A DNA stretch of 44,746 nucleotides, taken from Alphaproteobacteria bacterium. GTDB taxonomy: Bacteria > Pseudomonadota > Alphaproteobacteria > Reyranellales > Reyranellaceae. The stretch covers positions 1 to 44,746 of the forward strand of contig VGCH01000025.1 in NCBI GenBank assembly GCA_016870115.1, given 5' to 3'. The position numbers and the translations under genes were made by a program. The notes beneath the pieces are model-generated. The model was not told the origin of the DNA and did not search any database. It was given only the letters and a program-made list of their open reading frames with translations. Numbering within the stretch: position 1 is the first letter of the stretch; the number at the start of each line of letters is the position of its first letter. Below are positions 1 through 8,906 of the stretch, one piece after another.

Positions 1-51
1 GATCGTTGCGGCGACACGGGGCCGCTGGCACGATCCGGTGAGGGGGACGAC

Positions 52-858
52 ATGGGCAAATGGCCGAAACTCGACCGCATCGACAACCGCGATGGCGCGG
101 CGGAGCCGGCCGCCTACGAGAAGGAGTTGGCGCGCCTGCAGGACCGGCTGCTCGAAATCCAGCTCGCCCATATCCGGACGGGGGGCAGGGCGGTGATCGC
201 GCTGGAGGGGTGGGATGCCGCCGGCAAAGGCGGCCTGATCCAGCGGCTTGTCTATGGGCTCGAACCGCGCTCGATCTTCGTGTGGCGCATCGGTGCACCG
301 AGTTCCGACGAGAAGGGCCGGCACCACCTCTGGCGCTTCTGGCAGAAGCTGCCGGCGCCGGGCAACTGGGCGGTGTTCGACCGCACCTGGTATGGTCGCG
401 TGCTGGTCGAACGGATCGAAGGCTACTGCGACAAGGCGGCGTGGAAGCGAGGCTATCGCGAGATCGGCGAGTTCGAGCGGCAGCTGGCCGACGACGGCGT
501 GCGCATCGTGAAGTTGTTGCTGCATGTCAGCGCCGACGAGCAGAAGCGACGCATCGTCGAGCGCATGACCAAGCCGCGCAAGCGCTACAAGGTCGGCCTC
601 GACGACTTCCGAAACATCGAAAAGCGCAAGGCGTACCTCGAAGCCTACGACGAGATGCTGGAGGAAACGCATTCGGCCACCGCCCCCTGGCAGGTGATCG
701 CGACCGACGACAAGCTCCAGGCGCGTCTGCTCGGATTGCGCGCGGTAGTGGATGCGCTGGGCAAGGGACTCGACACCGCGCCGCCGCCGCTCGCGCCGGA
801 GGTCGCAGAGGCGGCACGCAAGCTCTGGGGCTGGAAGCCGGCGCCGGAACGCCCGTGA
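52..858 (+). CDS. ppk2: Polyphosphate kinase 2 family protein
   Basis: A 268-residue protein of the PPK2 family, cytoplasmic P-loop kinases that move phosphate between polyphosphate and nucleotides. The Walker A loop EGWDAAGKGG lies at about residues 52-61. The family Walker B region FDRTWYGRVLVER lies at about 109-121, and a basic lid follows around 163-180 (KRRIVERMTKPRKRYK). Length fits a single-domain PPK2. The ATG is preceded by a G-rich ribosome site (GAGGGGGA) at the expected distance. It stands alone, convergent with rlmJ. Whether it favours polyphosphate synthesis or use, and AMP or ADP/GDP as substrate, cannot be told from sequence alone. Confidence 0.93.
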   Translation: MGKWPKLDRIDNRDGAAEPAAYEKELARLQDRLLEIQLAHIRTGGRAVIALEGWDAAGKGGLIQRLVYGLEPRSIFVWRIGAPSSDEKGRHHLWRFWQKLPAPGNWAVFDRTWYGRVLVERIEGYCDKAAWKRGYREIGEFERQLADDGVRIVKLLLHVSADEQKRRIVERMTKPRKRYKVGLDDFRNIEKRKAYLEAYDEMLEETHSATAPWQVIATDDKLQARLLGLRAVVDALGKGLDTAPPPLAPEVAEAARKLWGWKPAPERP

Positions 859-910
859 GCGGCCGGACCTTTCCTGGCTGACAGGTCGTCGGCGGCGCCC
901 GTCCGGCGAT

Positions 911-931
911 GCGGGCCGAGTTCGGCCCCGC
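911..931. terminator. Short GC-rich hairpin between convergent genes
   Basis: An imperfect inverted repeat (GCGGG-CCGA against TCGG-C-CCCGC, tiny loop) fills the end of the gap between the PPK2 gene and rlmJ. It has no T-run, so a terminator role is only a guess from its position. Confidence 0.3.
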
Positions 932-1816
932 CTAGCCGTTCGCGGAACTCTTGCTGTCGCTCGATCGCGAGGCCGGCGCGCCGGCCGGCCGCAACGCGAC
1001 ACTGAAGCGGCCTTCGATCCGGGCGGCGATCCAGGCCAACGCCTCCTCCAGCACCTCGGCGAAGGTCCAGGGCGGATTGACGATGGCAAGCGCGCACGCC
1101 GCGAGTTTGCCCGCAGGCACCGCACCGTCCGGCAGCGCGAGCTCCAGCCGGAGCCAGCCCGCCGGCAGGCTCGCCTCGAACGTCGCGACCGCGACGGGGT
1201 CCTTCAGGGGATACCAGATCGCGTAGCAGCCCGTAGCGAGGCGCCGGCGCGCCTGTCCCAGCTCGCGCGCCAGACGCTCGAACTCGTCGGGCTTCTCGAA
1301 GGGCGGATCGACAAACACGAGCGCGCGCCGTTCGCGCGGCGGCAGCAACGCGCGCAGCGCCTTCAACCCATCGGTCTCACGCACCTCGATCGCCTTGTCC
1401 CCGGCGAACTCGCGGCGCAACGCCTGCGCCTCGCCGCCCTGCAGCTCACACGCCACGAACCGGTCGCCTGGCCGAAGCAGGCCGCGCACCAGCCGCGGCG
1501 ATCCCGGATAGTGAGACAGGGGCCTGCGCGCCGGCCCGAACTTGCGATCGTAGCCGCGCACCGCCGCGAGATAGCGCTTCACAGGTTCGGGTGCGCCGCG
1601 CTCGCCCGCCGCCATCAATCGATGGATGCCGCCCGCCGCCTCGGCCGTGCGGGCGGCCGGCACGGCACCGAGGTCGTAACCGCCGCGGCCCGCATGGGTG
1701 TCGACCACCAGCAGCGGCTTGTCCTTCCGGGTCAGGAGCCGCAGCAGCTCGATCAGCGCGGTGTGCTTCAGCAGGTCGGCGAGGTTGCCGGCGTGGAAAG
1801 CGTGGCGGTAGTTCAC
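932..1816 (-). CDS. rlmJ: 23S rRNA (adenine-N6) methyltransferase RlmJ
   Basis: RlmJ transfers a methyl group from SAM to N6 of A2030 (E. coli numbering) in 23S rRNA. Starting at the GTG at 1816 the protein opens NYRHAFHAGNLADLLKH, which matches the known RlmJ N terminus. A GGGGG ribosome site sits just upstream, so longer ATG-started frames are unlikely. The SAM-binding stretch VVDTHAGRGGY is at about residues 37-47 and the catalytic DPPF motif at about 170-173 (DPPY in the E. coli enzyme). The length of 294 residues is slightly above E. coli RlmJ. It is a single gene, divergent from the acetamidase-family gene. Confidence 0.93.
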   Translation of the reverse strand: MNYRHAFHAGNLADLLKHTALIELLRLLTRKDKPLLVVDTHAGRGGYDLGAVPAARTAEAAGGIHRLMAAGERGAPEPVKRYLAAVRGYDRKFGPARRPLSHYPGSPRLVRGLLRPGDRFVACELQGGEAQALRREFAGDKAIEVRETDGLKALRALLPPRERRALVFVDPPFEKPDEFERLARELGQARRRLATGCYAIWYPLKDPVAVATFEASLPAGWLRLELALPDGAVPAGKLAACALAIVNPPWTFAEVLEEALAWIAARIEGRFSVALRPAGAPASRSSDSKSSANG

Positions 1817-1877
1817 GCGCCCCCTATAGCATCCCCGGCCCGGTTCGTGCTTCAAGCGAGGGCATCAGGAGGATTCC

Positions 1878-2816
1878 ATGGCCGCGCACGAGCTTCATTC
1901 TTCGCCCGAGACTTGCCACTGGGGCTACTTCGACAGCCAGCTCCAACCGCGCCTGCGTGTGAAGTCCGGCGACACCGCGACCATCCACTGTGTGTCGGGA
2001 GCGGCCGAGATCATGCCCGGCCCGCCCTACACCGTCCTGCCCGAGCACCGCGAGATCGTGGCCAAGCTCAAGCCCCATATCGGCCGGCACATCCTCACCG
2101 GACCCGTGCATGTCGAGGGCGCCGAGCGCGGCGACGTGCTGCAGGTCGATGTGCTCGACATCAAGTTCCGCACCGATTGGGGCTGGAACGTGCAGCGCCC
2201 GCTGATGGGGACGCTGCCGGAGGATTTCAACTTCTTCCGCCTCACCCACATCCCGATCGATGCCGCGCGCGGCGTCTGCCGGATGCCCTGGGGCACCGAG
2301 ATCAAGCTGCGTCCGTTCTTCGGTATCATGGGCGTCGCACCGCCGCCGGAATGGGGCCAGTGCAGCTCGGTCGAGCCACGGGCCTTTGGCGGCAACATCG
2401 ACAACAAGCACTTCCAGGTCGGCTCCACCGTCTACTTGCCGGTCTTCGCCGATGGCGCGCTGTTCTCGACCGGCGATGGGCACGGCATCCAGGGCGACGG
2501 CGAGGTCAATCTGACGGCACTCGAAACCTCGCTGTCAGGCACCTTCCGCTTCACGGTGCGCAAGGACATGAAGCTCCAGAACCCGCGCTGCGAGACCGCG
2601 ACGCACTGGATCACCCACGGCTTCGACGTCGATCTCGACGACGCCGCCAAGGAAGCGCTGCGCGACATGATCCGGCTGATCACCGCCCGCACCGGCATTT
2701 CTGCCGCCGACGCCTACATGCTTTGCAGCCTCTCGGCCGACCTGCATGTCACCCAGACCGTGGACGGCAACAAGGGCATCCACTGCATGATCGAGAAGTC
2801 GTTGATCGGCGGTTGA
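1878..2816 (+). CDS. Acetamidase/formamidase family protein
   Basis: A 312-residue member of the FmdA/AmdA family, metal-dependent enzymes that hydrolyse short amides such as formamide or acetamide to ammonia and the acid. The family signature GDGHGIQGDGE is at about residues 199-209 (usual form GDxHxxQGDGE). N-terminal strands of the type seen around GPVHVEGAERGDVLQV (residues 75-90) are also characteristic. The ATG has a strong AGGAGG ribosome site at 1867-1872. No urea or amide transporter gene adjoins it. The MFS transporter downstream is on the opposite strand. Natural substrate is unknown. Confidence 0.88.
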   Translation: MAAHELHSSPETCHWGYFDSQLQPRLRVKSGDTATIHCVSGAAEIMPGPPYTVLPEHREIVAKLKPHIGRHILTGPVHVEGAERGDVLQVDVLDIKFRTDWGWNVQRPLMGTLPEDFNFFRLTHIPIDAARGVCRMPWGTEIKLRPFFGIMGVAPPPEWGQCSSVEPRAFGGNIDNKHFQVGSTVYLPVFADGALFSTGDGHGIQGDGEVNLTALETSLSGTFRFTVRKDMKLQNPRCETATHWITHGFDVDLDDAAKEALRDMIRLITARTGISAADAYMLCSLSADLHVTQTVDGNKGIHCMIEKSLIGG

Positions 2817-2857
2817 GTGGGATCGGCTCGGCTGATTCCAGCCGGAGAGTTCACGCT

Positions 2858-4069
2858 CTACGCCGGACGCGGCACCAGGGGCGTCGGGGTCGCGGGCGGT
2901 CGCGCCGTCAACGCGACAGCGACGGCACCGAGCCCGATCGCGAACGAGCCGATATGCAGCCAGGCGTAGCTGTCGAACGTGTCGAACACCCAGCCGCCCG
3001 CCCACGGCCCCAGCGCCATGCCAAGGCTCGCCAACATCGAAACCGCGCCGAACAGCGTTCCCATGATGCGCGCGCCGAAATAGTCGCGGACCAGGATGGC
3101 GTAGAGCGGCATGACGCCGCCATAGGCGATGCCGAACACGACCGACAGCGCGTAGAACTCACCCAGCGATCCGACGAAAACGTAGGCACCCGCCCCCAGC
3201 GCCTGCACCATCAGGCCGATCGTGAGAATCGGCCGCGCACCAAAACGGTCGGCCAGCACCCCGAGCAAGAGCCGACCGCCCAGTCCCGAGACGCCGGCGA
3301 CGCTATAGACGCTGACGGCGGCCATAGCGGCGATCCCGCACCCCATGGCGTAGGTGACCATATGGAAGATCGGGCCCGAGTGGGCCGCGCAGCAGGCGAA
3401 GTGCGTAAGCGCCAGCGCCACGAATTGCGGCGTTCGCAGCGCCTGCCCCACCGTGAAGTCCGCATCAGCGTCGGCGCGGGCCCCGCTGGTCTCGGCCGGC
3501 AGCGCGGGCGGCGGCTGGGGGACAAGGAACGTCGCGGGAATCAGCAACGCCCAGGTGACCAGCCCAACAACCAGCATCGCCGTGCGCCAGTCGTAGGCGG
3601 TGATCAAGGCGCGTGCGAAAGGCGACACGGTGAGCGGTGCTACGCCCATGCCCGCCGAGACAAGCGCGACCGCAAGGCTCGCGTTTCGGCGGAACCACTG
3701 ACTCGCGACCGCCATCATCGGTGCGTAGAAGCTGCCGGCCGCGATTCCAACCACCAGGCCAAAGGCGAGCTGGAACTCGAGCAGGCTGCCCGCCCGGCTC
3801 GCGAGGATCAGACCGAACCCCTGAAGCACGGCACCCGCCAGCACCACCGGTCGCGCGCCATAGCGATCGCTGAGGGCACCCCACACGAAGGCAGCCAGCC
3901 CCATCGCCAGAAAGTCGATGGTCATGGCGGCCGACACGCCGGCCCGGGTCCACCCCGTGTCCGTGGAGATCGGCTGCAGGAACACCGTCAGCGAGAACAT
4001 GGTTCCGATGCTGACGCAGGTCATCAAGGCGCCGGCGGCGACGACGACCCAGCCCTGGCGATTCTCCAT
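2858..4069 (-). CDS. MFS transporter (monocarboxylate/OFA-like)
   Basis: A 403-residue major facilitator superfamily protein with about twelve hydrophobic segments. The loop 2-3 motif GALSDRYGARP occurs after the second helix and is partly repeated in the second half (GVLADRFGARP). The opening (GWVVVAAGALMTCVSIGTMF) and the sequence GWTRAGVSAAMTI resemble the monocarboxylate/OFA group that exchanges organic acids. The substrate cannot be read from sequence. It begins 13 bases after the NfeD gene ends, so it may be transcribed with the SPFH/NfeD pair. Confidence 0.88.
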   Translation of the reverse strand: MENRQGWVVVAAGALMTCVSIGTMFSLTVFLQPISTDTGWTRAGVSAAMTIDFLAMGLAAFVWGALSDRYGARPVVLAGAVLQGFGLILASRAGSLLEFQLAFGLVVGIAAGSFYAPMMAVASQWFRRNASLAVALVSAGMGVAPLTVSPFARALITAYDWRTAMLVVGLVTWALLIPATFLVPQPPPALPAETSGARADADADFTVGQALRTPQFVALALTHFACCAAHSGPIFHMVTYAMGCGIAAMAAVSVYSVAGVSGLGGRLLLGVLADRFGARPILTIGLMVQALGAGAYVFVGSLGEFYALSVVFGIAYGGVMPLYAILVRDYFGARIMGTLFGAVSMLASLGMALGPWAGGWVFDTFDSYAWLHIGSFAIGLGAVAVALTARPPATPTPLVPRPA

Positions 4070-4081
4070 CGGGATGCCCGC

Positions 4082-4519
4082 TCAGGGCGCCGGTTCGACG
4101 GTCAGTTCGGCGCCCTCGGCCTTCACCACGCGCACCTTGAAGCCCGCGGCCATGTCCGGTCCCACGACGCTCCAGCTCCCGTCGCCGATCTTGACGCGGC
4201 CGCGACCGCCGATGATCGGCGAATCCAGAACCACGGTCTTGCCGACCAGGCTCTCCGTGCGGTCGTTGATCGTGCGGGCCGCGTTGCGATCAAGCAGCTG
4301 GCGCAACAACGGCTTCAGCACCACCGCCGACGCGGCCGCGACCACGGCGAACACCCCGAGCTGCCACTCCAGTCCCATCCCTGGCCCCGCGAGCAGCGCG
4401 AAACCCGCCACCGTGGCGCCCACGGCCAGGAACAGGAACACGACGCCGGGGAGAGTCATTTCGAGAACCAGCAGCACCGCTGCCAGCGCCCACCAGTGCC
4501 AGAACACGACCTTGAACAT
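4082..4519 (-). CDS. NfeD family membrane protein
   Basis: A 145-residue NfeD-like protein. Three hydrophobic segments fill about residues 5-75. A soluble OB-fold type domain follows (GKTVVLDSPIIGGRGRVKIG, about residues 92-112). This short form normally pairs with an SPFH/stomatin protein, and here the SPFH gene lies directly upstream with only six bases between the two. The pair is thought to organise membrane microdomains or membrane-protein turnover. It corresponds to the E. coli ybbJ position beside qmcA. Confidence 0.9.
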   Translation of the reverse strand: MFKVVFWHWWALAAVLLVLEMTLPGVVFLFLAVGATVAGFALLAGPGMGLEWQLGVFAVVAAASAVVLKPLLRQLLDRNAARTINDRTESLVGKTVVLDSPIIGGRGRVKIGDGSWSVVGPDMAAGFKVRVVKAEGAELTVEPAP

Positions 4520-4525
4520 GGCCGC

Positions 4526-5494
4526 CTACCCGGCCGACGGAACGGAGCCGCGACGGCCGCCATCACCCGTGCCTCTGGCCTGGGCCTCCTTGGCGAGTTC
4601 GCCGATGCCCGCGATCGAGGCCATGACGCCGGCGGCCTCGACGGGCAGGAAGAACACCTTGGAATTGCTCGACGCGCCCATCTTGGACAGCGCCTCGACG
4701 TACTTGGTGCCGAGGAAGTAGTTGGTCGCCTGCACGCCGTTGCCGGCGATCGCATCGGCCACCACCGACGTCGCCTTGGCCTCGGCCTCCGCCAGACGTT
4801 CGCGCGCCTCGGCGTCGCGGAAGGCGGCCTCGCGGCGGCCCTCGGCGGTGAGAATCGCCGACTGCTTCTCGCCCTCCGCCCGCTTGATGCTGGCCTCGCG
4901 CACGCCCTCGGCTTCCAGGATGGTGGCGCGCTTCTCGCGCTCGGCCTTCATCTGCCGGCCCATCGAGGCGACCAGATCGTCCGGCGGCGCGATGTCCTTC
5001 AGTTCGACGCGCAGCACCTTCACGCCCCACGGATTCGTCGCCTGGTCGATCACCGCGAGCAGCGTGTCGTTGATCTCGTTGCGCTTGGAGAGATTCTCGT
5101 CCAGCGCCATGTTACCCATGACGCTGCGGATATTGGTCAGCGCGAGGTTGGTGATGCCGAGATGCAGGTTCTGCACCTCGTAGGCCGCACGCGCGGCGTC
5201 GGTGACCTGGTAGAAGGCGACGGCGTCCACTTGCACCGTCGCGTTGTCCTTGGTGATGACTTTCTGAGCCGGAATATCGAGCACGTTCTCCTGCATGTTC
5301 ACGCGATGGCCGACGCGATCGATGAAGGGAACGATGAGGTGCAGCCCGGGCGCCAGCGTGCGCGTGTAACGGCCGAAACGCTCGATCGTCCAGTTGGTGC
5401 CCTGCGGCACGGTCTTGACACCCGCGAACACCAGCACGATGGCCACGACCACCAGCGCCAGCACGAATATCAGCGATCCCGAGACGAACGTCAT
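4526..5494 (-). CDS. qmcA: SPFH/stomatin-like membrane protein (QmcA type)
   Basis: A 322-residue stomatin/prohibitin-family protein. One N-terminal membrane helix (about residues 7-25) is followed by the SPFH domain with VPQGTNWTIERFGRY and APGLHLIVPFIDRV. A long charged, alanine-rich coiled coil follows (about 185-245, rich in EAEG and AEGEKQ repeats). Such proteins oligomerise on the inner membrane and scaffold proteases or microdomains. Length and architecture match QmcA. The downstream NfeD partner supports the call. Confidence 0.9.
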   Translation of the reverse strand: MTFVSGSLIFVLALVVVAIVLVFAGVKTVPQGTNWTIERFGRYTRTLAPGLHLIVPFIDRVGHRVNMQENVLDIPAQKVITKDNATVQVDAVAFYQVTDAARAAYEVQNLHLGITNLALTNIRSVMGNMALDENLSKRNEINDTLLAVIDQATNPWGVKVLRVELKDIAPPDDLVASMGRQMKAEREKRATILEAEGVREASIKRAEGEKQSAILTAEGRREAAFRDAEARERLAEAEAKATSVVADAIAGNGVQATNYFLGTKYVEALSKMGASSNSKVFFLPVEAAGVMASIAGIGELAKEAQARGTGDGGRRGSVPSAG

Positions 5495-5577
5495 AGAACC
5501 CTCCGTTCTGAGGGACCCTACAGCATCGCTGGGCGAGCGGCCATCAGCGGGGTTAGGGTTGACCCACAGGAGATGCC

Positions 5578-6258
5578 ATGGCGACCACCCCGTTTGTTCT
5601 TGAACCGCTGCCTGCCTACCGCGAGTACACCGCCGACGAGGCGTTGACGCGCGCGCAGGCCTTCCACGCCGACATCGCCCGTCGACGCACCGTGCGCGAC
5701 TTCGACACGCGGCCGGTGCCGGCCGGGCTGGTCGATGCCTGCCTGCGCGCCGCGGGCACCGCGCCGTCCGGCGCCAACTTGCAGCCCTGGCACTTCGCGA
5801 TCATCGAGGATCCGGCGGCTCGCCGGCGGATTCGCGAACTTGCCGAAGCGGAGGAGCGCGAGTTCTATGGCGGCCGCGCGCCTAAGGCCTGGCTCGACGT
5901 GCTGGCGCCGCTTGGCACCGACGCCAGCAAGCCGTTCCTCGAGGACGCGCCGGTTCTGATCGCCGTGTTCGCGCAAAAATCGGGAACGCGACCGGACGGA
6001 ACCGTGGTGAAGCACTACTACGTGCCGGAGTCGGTCGGGATCGCCACCGGATTCCTGATCGCTGCGTTCCATCACGCCGGGCTGGTGACGCTTACCCACA
6101 CGCCGAGCCCGATGGGCTTCCTAAACGAGATCTGCCGGCGTCCGGCGTGGGAGAAACCGATGCTGTTGCTGGTCGCGGGCTATCCGAAGCCCGGTGCGCG
6201 GGTGCCGGTGCATGGCGGCCTGAAGAAGCCGCTGGCGGAGATCAGCTCGCGGGTGTGA
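5578..6258 (+). CDS. Iodotyrosine deiodinase-like nitroreductase-fold flavoprotein
   Basis: A 226-residue FMN protein of the nitroreductase fold that resembles iodotyrosine deiodinase (IYD) more than ordinary nitroreductases. IYD-like stretches include RRRTVRDF (35-42), [13 protein letters not shown] (59-71), [18 protein letters not shown] and LTHTPSPMG. In IYD a lid Glu, Tyr and Lys spaced +4 and +21 grip the amino-acid end of halotyrosine. Here E93, Y97 and K118 show exactly that spacing. The family removes halogen from halotyrosines using FMN. Substrate in this bacterium is unproven. AGGAG at 5568-5572 supports the start. The last 17 bases overlap the convergent amidotransferase gene. Confidence 0.85.
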   Translation: MATTPFVLEPLPAYREYTADEALTRAQAFHADIARRRTVRDFDTRPVPAGLVDACLRAAGTAPSGANLQPWHFAIIEDPAARRRIRELAEAEEREFYGGRAPKAWLDVLAPLGTDASKPFLEDAPVLIAVFAQKSGTRPDGTVVKHYYVPESVGIATGFLIAAFHHAGLVTLTHTPSPMGFLNEICRRPAWEKPMLLLVAGYPKPGARVPVHGGLKKPLAEISSRV

Positions 6259-6982
6259 CCTTCGAGGCGAGCCAGCCATCGAGGAAACCATCGATCCAGC
6301 GACCGAGCGGCGGATCGAACAGGCTGTGCATGGAGAGGTGAACACCGCGCTGATGCGCGCCCGCCATCTTCAGTCGCTCCGCGGCCTTCACGGTCCAGAT
6401 CTCCTTCATCTCGAGCGTCACCTCGGGATGGAACTGGAAGCCCCAGGCGCGCTCGCCCTGGCGGAACGCCTGCACCGCATAGTGTTCGCTGCTGGCCAAC
6501 AGTTCACTCGTCTCGGGCAAGTCGATGCCCTCGCGATGCCACTGATAGACATGCATGGGGCCGTCGAAAACAGCGCGACCAGCGTCGGTCGGTTCGATCC
6601 GGCTGTACCCAATCTCCACCATCCCCTCGGGATGCGGTCCAACCTTGCCCCCGGCGGCCCGCGCGAGAAGCTGCGCGCCGAGGCAGAGACCGAGGAACGG
6701 CACGCCTTGATCGGCGACCTTCGGAATCCACTCAAGTTCGCGGCGGATGCCATCCATGTTGCAGTCGTTGGCCGACATGGGCCCGCCGAAGATCACGACG
6801 CCGGCATAGTCGGAAACGTCTTCAGGCAGTTCGCAGCCGAGATTGGGGCAGAGCCGGTGCAACTCGTAGCCCCGTCGTTCCAGCAGCGCCCCGACCCGGC
6901 CTGGCCGCGAATGCTCCTGGTGGACGACGATCGCGATCTTGCCGCGATCCTTGGTCTTGGGCGCTGACGCCGGAGGGTGCAT
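6242..6982 (-). CDS. Class I glutamine amidotransferase-like protein
   Basis: A 246-residue stand-alone class I (GATase1) domain. The nucleophile elbow [10 protein letters not shown] carries C100, and the dyad HPE carries H185 and E187, so the glutaminase triad is complete. The motif [12 protein letters not shown] is typical of GuaA-like or gamma-glutamyl hydrolase-like stand-alone proteins. It has no fused synthetase and no obvious acceptor subunit nearby. The start is the ATG giving MHPPASAPK, just ahead of the first beta strand; ribosome-site support is weak. Function may be amide transfer or gamma-glutamyl hydrolysis. Confidence 0.83.
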   Translation of the reverse strand: MHPPASAPKTKDRGKIAIVVHQEHSRPGRVGALLERRGYELHRLCPNLGCELPEDVSDYAGVVIFGGPMSANDCNMDGIRRELEWIPKVADQGVPFLGLCLGAQLLARAAGGKVGPHPEGMVEIGYSRIEPTDAGRAVFDGPMHVYQWHREGIDLPETSELLASSEHYAVQAFRQGERAWGFQFHPEVTLEMKEIWTVKAAERLKMAGAHQRGVHLSMHSLFDPPLGRWIDGFLDGWLASKVTPAS

Positions 6983-7042
6983 GGTGCGCCGGAAAATACG
7001 GGTGCCGCCGCCTCCCGACAAGGCCAGCGGCGCGGGAGATCG

Positions 7043-7654
7043 ATGAAAATGTCGCGCGAGATCGAATTCTACTTCGACTGCTCCAGTCCGTGGACCTACC
7101 TCGGCTTCCATGCGGTTCAGCCGCTGGCGGCGGAATTGAACGCAACCATCTTGTGGAAGCCGATCCTGGTTGGCGGGGTGTTCAACGCGGTGAACCAGAG
7201 CGTCTACGACAATCGCGCCAATCCCAACCCCCTGAAGCACACCTACATGCTGAAGGACCTCGGCGACTGGGCGCGGCTCTATGGCCTCACGATCCGCTTT
7301 CCGCCGACGGTGTTTCCGGTGAACAGCGTGAAGTGCATGCGCGCGTCGCTGCACGCCCTGGACCGCGGGCGGCTTGTCCCGTTCGCGACGGCGGCCTTCG
7401 AGGCCTACTGGGCGCAGGACCGTGACCTCTCGCAGGACGAGGTGCTGGCCGATATCGCGTCCCAGGCGGGACTTGAGTGGGGGGAGCTTCGCGCGGCGCT
7501 CGCGGGTGAGACGCTGAAGGCGCGACTGCGGGCGAACACCGAGGAGTTGATCGCGCGCGGCGGGTTCGGCAGCCCGACAATGTTCGTGGGTGGCGATCTC
7601 TACTTCGGCAACGACCGGCTTCCCCTGGTGCGCGCGGCCCTGCTGGCGAGATGA
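7043..7654 (+). CDS. 2-hydroxychromene-2-carboxylate isomerase family protein (DsbA fold)
   Basis: A 203-residue protein of the DsbA-like thioredoxin fold, kappa-GST type, as in NahD (2-hydroxychromene-2-carboxylate isomerase of naphthalene breakdown). FYFDCSSPWTYLGFHA at residues 9-24 carries the family serine (S15). FPVNSVKCMRA and the cis-proline segment GFGSPTMFV, followed by LYFGNDRLPLV, are the other usual marks. The ATG at 7043 follows GGGAG at 7034-7038. It has no CxxC, so it is a glutathione-dependent isomerase type and not a disulfide oxidase. The actual substrate is unknown. Confidence 0.87.
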   Translation: MKMSREIEFYFDCSSPWTYLGFHAVQPLAAELNATILWKPILVGGVFNAVNQSVYDNRANPNPLKHTYMLKDLGDWARLYGLTIRFPPTVFPVNSVKCMRASLHALDRGRLVPFATAAFEAYWAQDRDLSQDEVLADIASQAGLEWGELRAALAGETLKARLRANTEELIARGGFGSPTMFVGGDLYFGNDRLPLVRAALLAR

Positions 7655-7766
7655 ACCGCCGCCACGATTTCGCCACGATCCCACGACCTATCGTCTTGGT
7701 GTTTGAATCCGCACGCCATCTGTTGTAGGCGCAACCCCTCGCCCTCCCCTCCCCGGAGTCACCTGA

Positions 7767-8339
7767 ATGCTTTTCCGCGTTTCGCGCGTCGCCGCGCTCG
7801 CCGCTTGCGGCCTCGGCCTCGCTGCCTGCCAGCTTGATCCTCCCAAGCCCGCCGCTCCGGTCAAGAAGCCGCCAGCCCCCGACTACGCGATGGCCGTGTC
7901 GCTCGGCGCGCCGCCCGCCAACTTGCGCGCGATCTGCTTCACAGACGCCGAGATCGCCCAGATCCGCGCCCGTATGGCGCAGCAGGAACTGTCGGTGGGA
8001 ACGCTGCAGTGCCAGTTGCCCGGCGGTGGTCGCGCGCTCCAGTCGCAGTACGAGAGCTTCGTCGACAAGTTCAATTCGGAGCTCGCAACCAACGCCCGCG
8101 CGACCACGGCGGCGTTGCAGCGCCGACGGATGAACTTCAACAGCGTCATCACCGAGATGGCGAACCGGACAGCGCAGCGCGCCCAAACCGATCCCCAATT
8201 CTGCGATCGCAAGCAGCGCGCGCTGGAGTGGGGCAACTCGCCCCAGGTCGCCTCGCTGACGCAGGTGCCGCCGCCCTACGATCTCGGGCCCGAAATGAAC
8301 ATCTGGGCCTGCGAGCCGCAGAAGGTACAGGCGAACTGA
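7767..8339 (+). CDS. Putative lipoprotein of unknown function
   Basis: A 190-residue protein that I do not recognise. It opens with a short basic N terminus, a hydrophobic stretch and a lipobox ending LAAC (cysteine at about residue 20), followed by a proline/lysine-rich linker. This predicts a lipid-anchored periplasmic or outer-membrane protein. The mature part contains four further cysteines (in AICFTD, LQCQL, QFCDRK and WACEP), which could form disulfides. The middle is probably helical (QYESFVDKFNSEL onward). It ends just before a strong hairpin shared with the convergent OmpA-family gene. Confidence 0.75.
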   Translation: MLFRVSRVAALAACGLGLAACQLDPPKPAAPVKKPPAPDYAMAVSLGAPPANLRAICFTDAEIAQIRARMAQQELSVGTLQCQLPGGGRALQSQYESFVDKFNSELATNARATTAALQRRRMNFNSVITEMANRTAQRAQTDPQFCDRKQRALEWGNSPQVASLTQVPPPYDLGPEMNIWACEPQKVQAN

Positions 8340-8350
8340 GCAGAAAAGCG

Positions 8351-8374
8351 AAGGGCGGCCCGCGGGCCGCCCTT
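8351..8374. terminator. Bidirectional rho-independent-like terminator
   Basis: A perfect 11-base inverted repeat (AAGGGCGGCCC / GGGCCGCCCTT) lies between two convergent lipoprotein genes. It is followed on the plus strand by ACTCTTTGTT and on the minus strand by CGCTTTTC. The position and the weak T-runs on both sides suggest it ends both transcripts. Confidence 0.7.
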
Positions 8375-8400
8375 ACTCTTTGTTGAAGGACCGGTCCGCG

Positions 8401-8826
8401 TTAGCGGATCACGATCTCGACGCGGCGGTTCTGGGGCTCGCGCACACCGTCGCGAGTCTTGACCAGCAGCTCGTCCTCGCCCTTGCCGACGACGGCGATC
8501 TGCCCGGTCGGCACGCCCTCGCGGACCAGCTGGTCCTTCACGGCGTTGGCGCGGCGCAGCGACAGCGCCATGTTGTAGTTCGCCGGCCCCGCCGTGTCGG
8601 TGTGACCGGTGACGGTCAGGCGGGTGTTCTGGCCGGCCTTCGAGACGTTGGCGGCTTCCTTGACGATGTCGCGGGCGCGAGGCGTCAGTACGGCGCGATC
8701 GAAGTCGAAAAAGATCAGGAACGTGCGGACCTGCGGCGCGGCAGCGACGGGCGGCGGCGGCGGCGCGTCCTCGCAGGCGGTAACCAGGAACGCGGCGGCC
8801 AGCAAGGCCAGTATCGACTTGATCAC
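8401..8826 (-). CDS. OmpA-family (Pal-like) outer-membrane lipoprotein
   Basis: A 141-residue lipoprotein. The signal peptide ends in a lipobox LVTAC (cysteine 18), followed by a proline/alanine linker (PPPPPVAAAP) and an OmpA C-terminal peptidoglycan-binding domain. That domain shows FFDFDRAVLTPRARDIV, the core TGHTDTAGPANYN, LSLRRANAVKDQL and NRRVEI. It should anchor the outer membrane to the cell wall. It is short and not next to tolB, so it is a Pal-like paralogue and not clearly Pal itself. Monocistronic. Confidence 0.88.
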   Translation of the reverse strand: MIKSILALLAAAFLVTACEDAPPPPPVAAAPQVRTFLIFFDFDRAVLTPRARDIVKEAANVSKAGQNTRLTVTGHTDTAGPANYNMALSLRRANAVKDQLVREGVPTGQIAVVGKGEDELLVKTRDGVREPQNRRVEIVIR

Positions 8827-8906
8827 TATGTGTCTCCCTCCATGAATACGCTTGCGCGCGGCGCGACGCTAGCACGCTCCGCCGCGCCGGCGCCAGCGCA
8901 CATCCT

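Noticed and set aside
752-5647. A 1631-codon open frame on the plus strand
   Set aside because: It is antisense to or out of frame with rlmJ, the MFS, NfeD and SPFH genes, and it crosses the acetamidase gene. It is arginine/glutamine-rich without domains: a shadow of high-GC codon usage.
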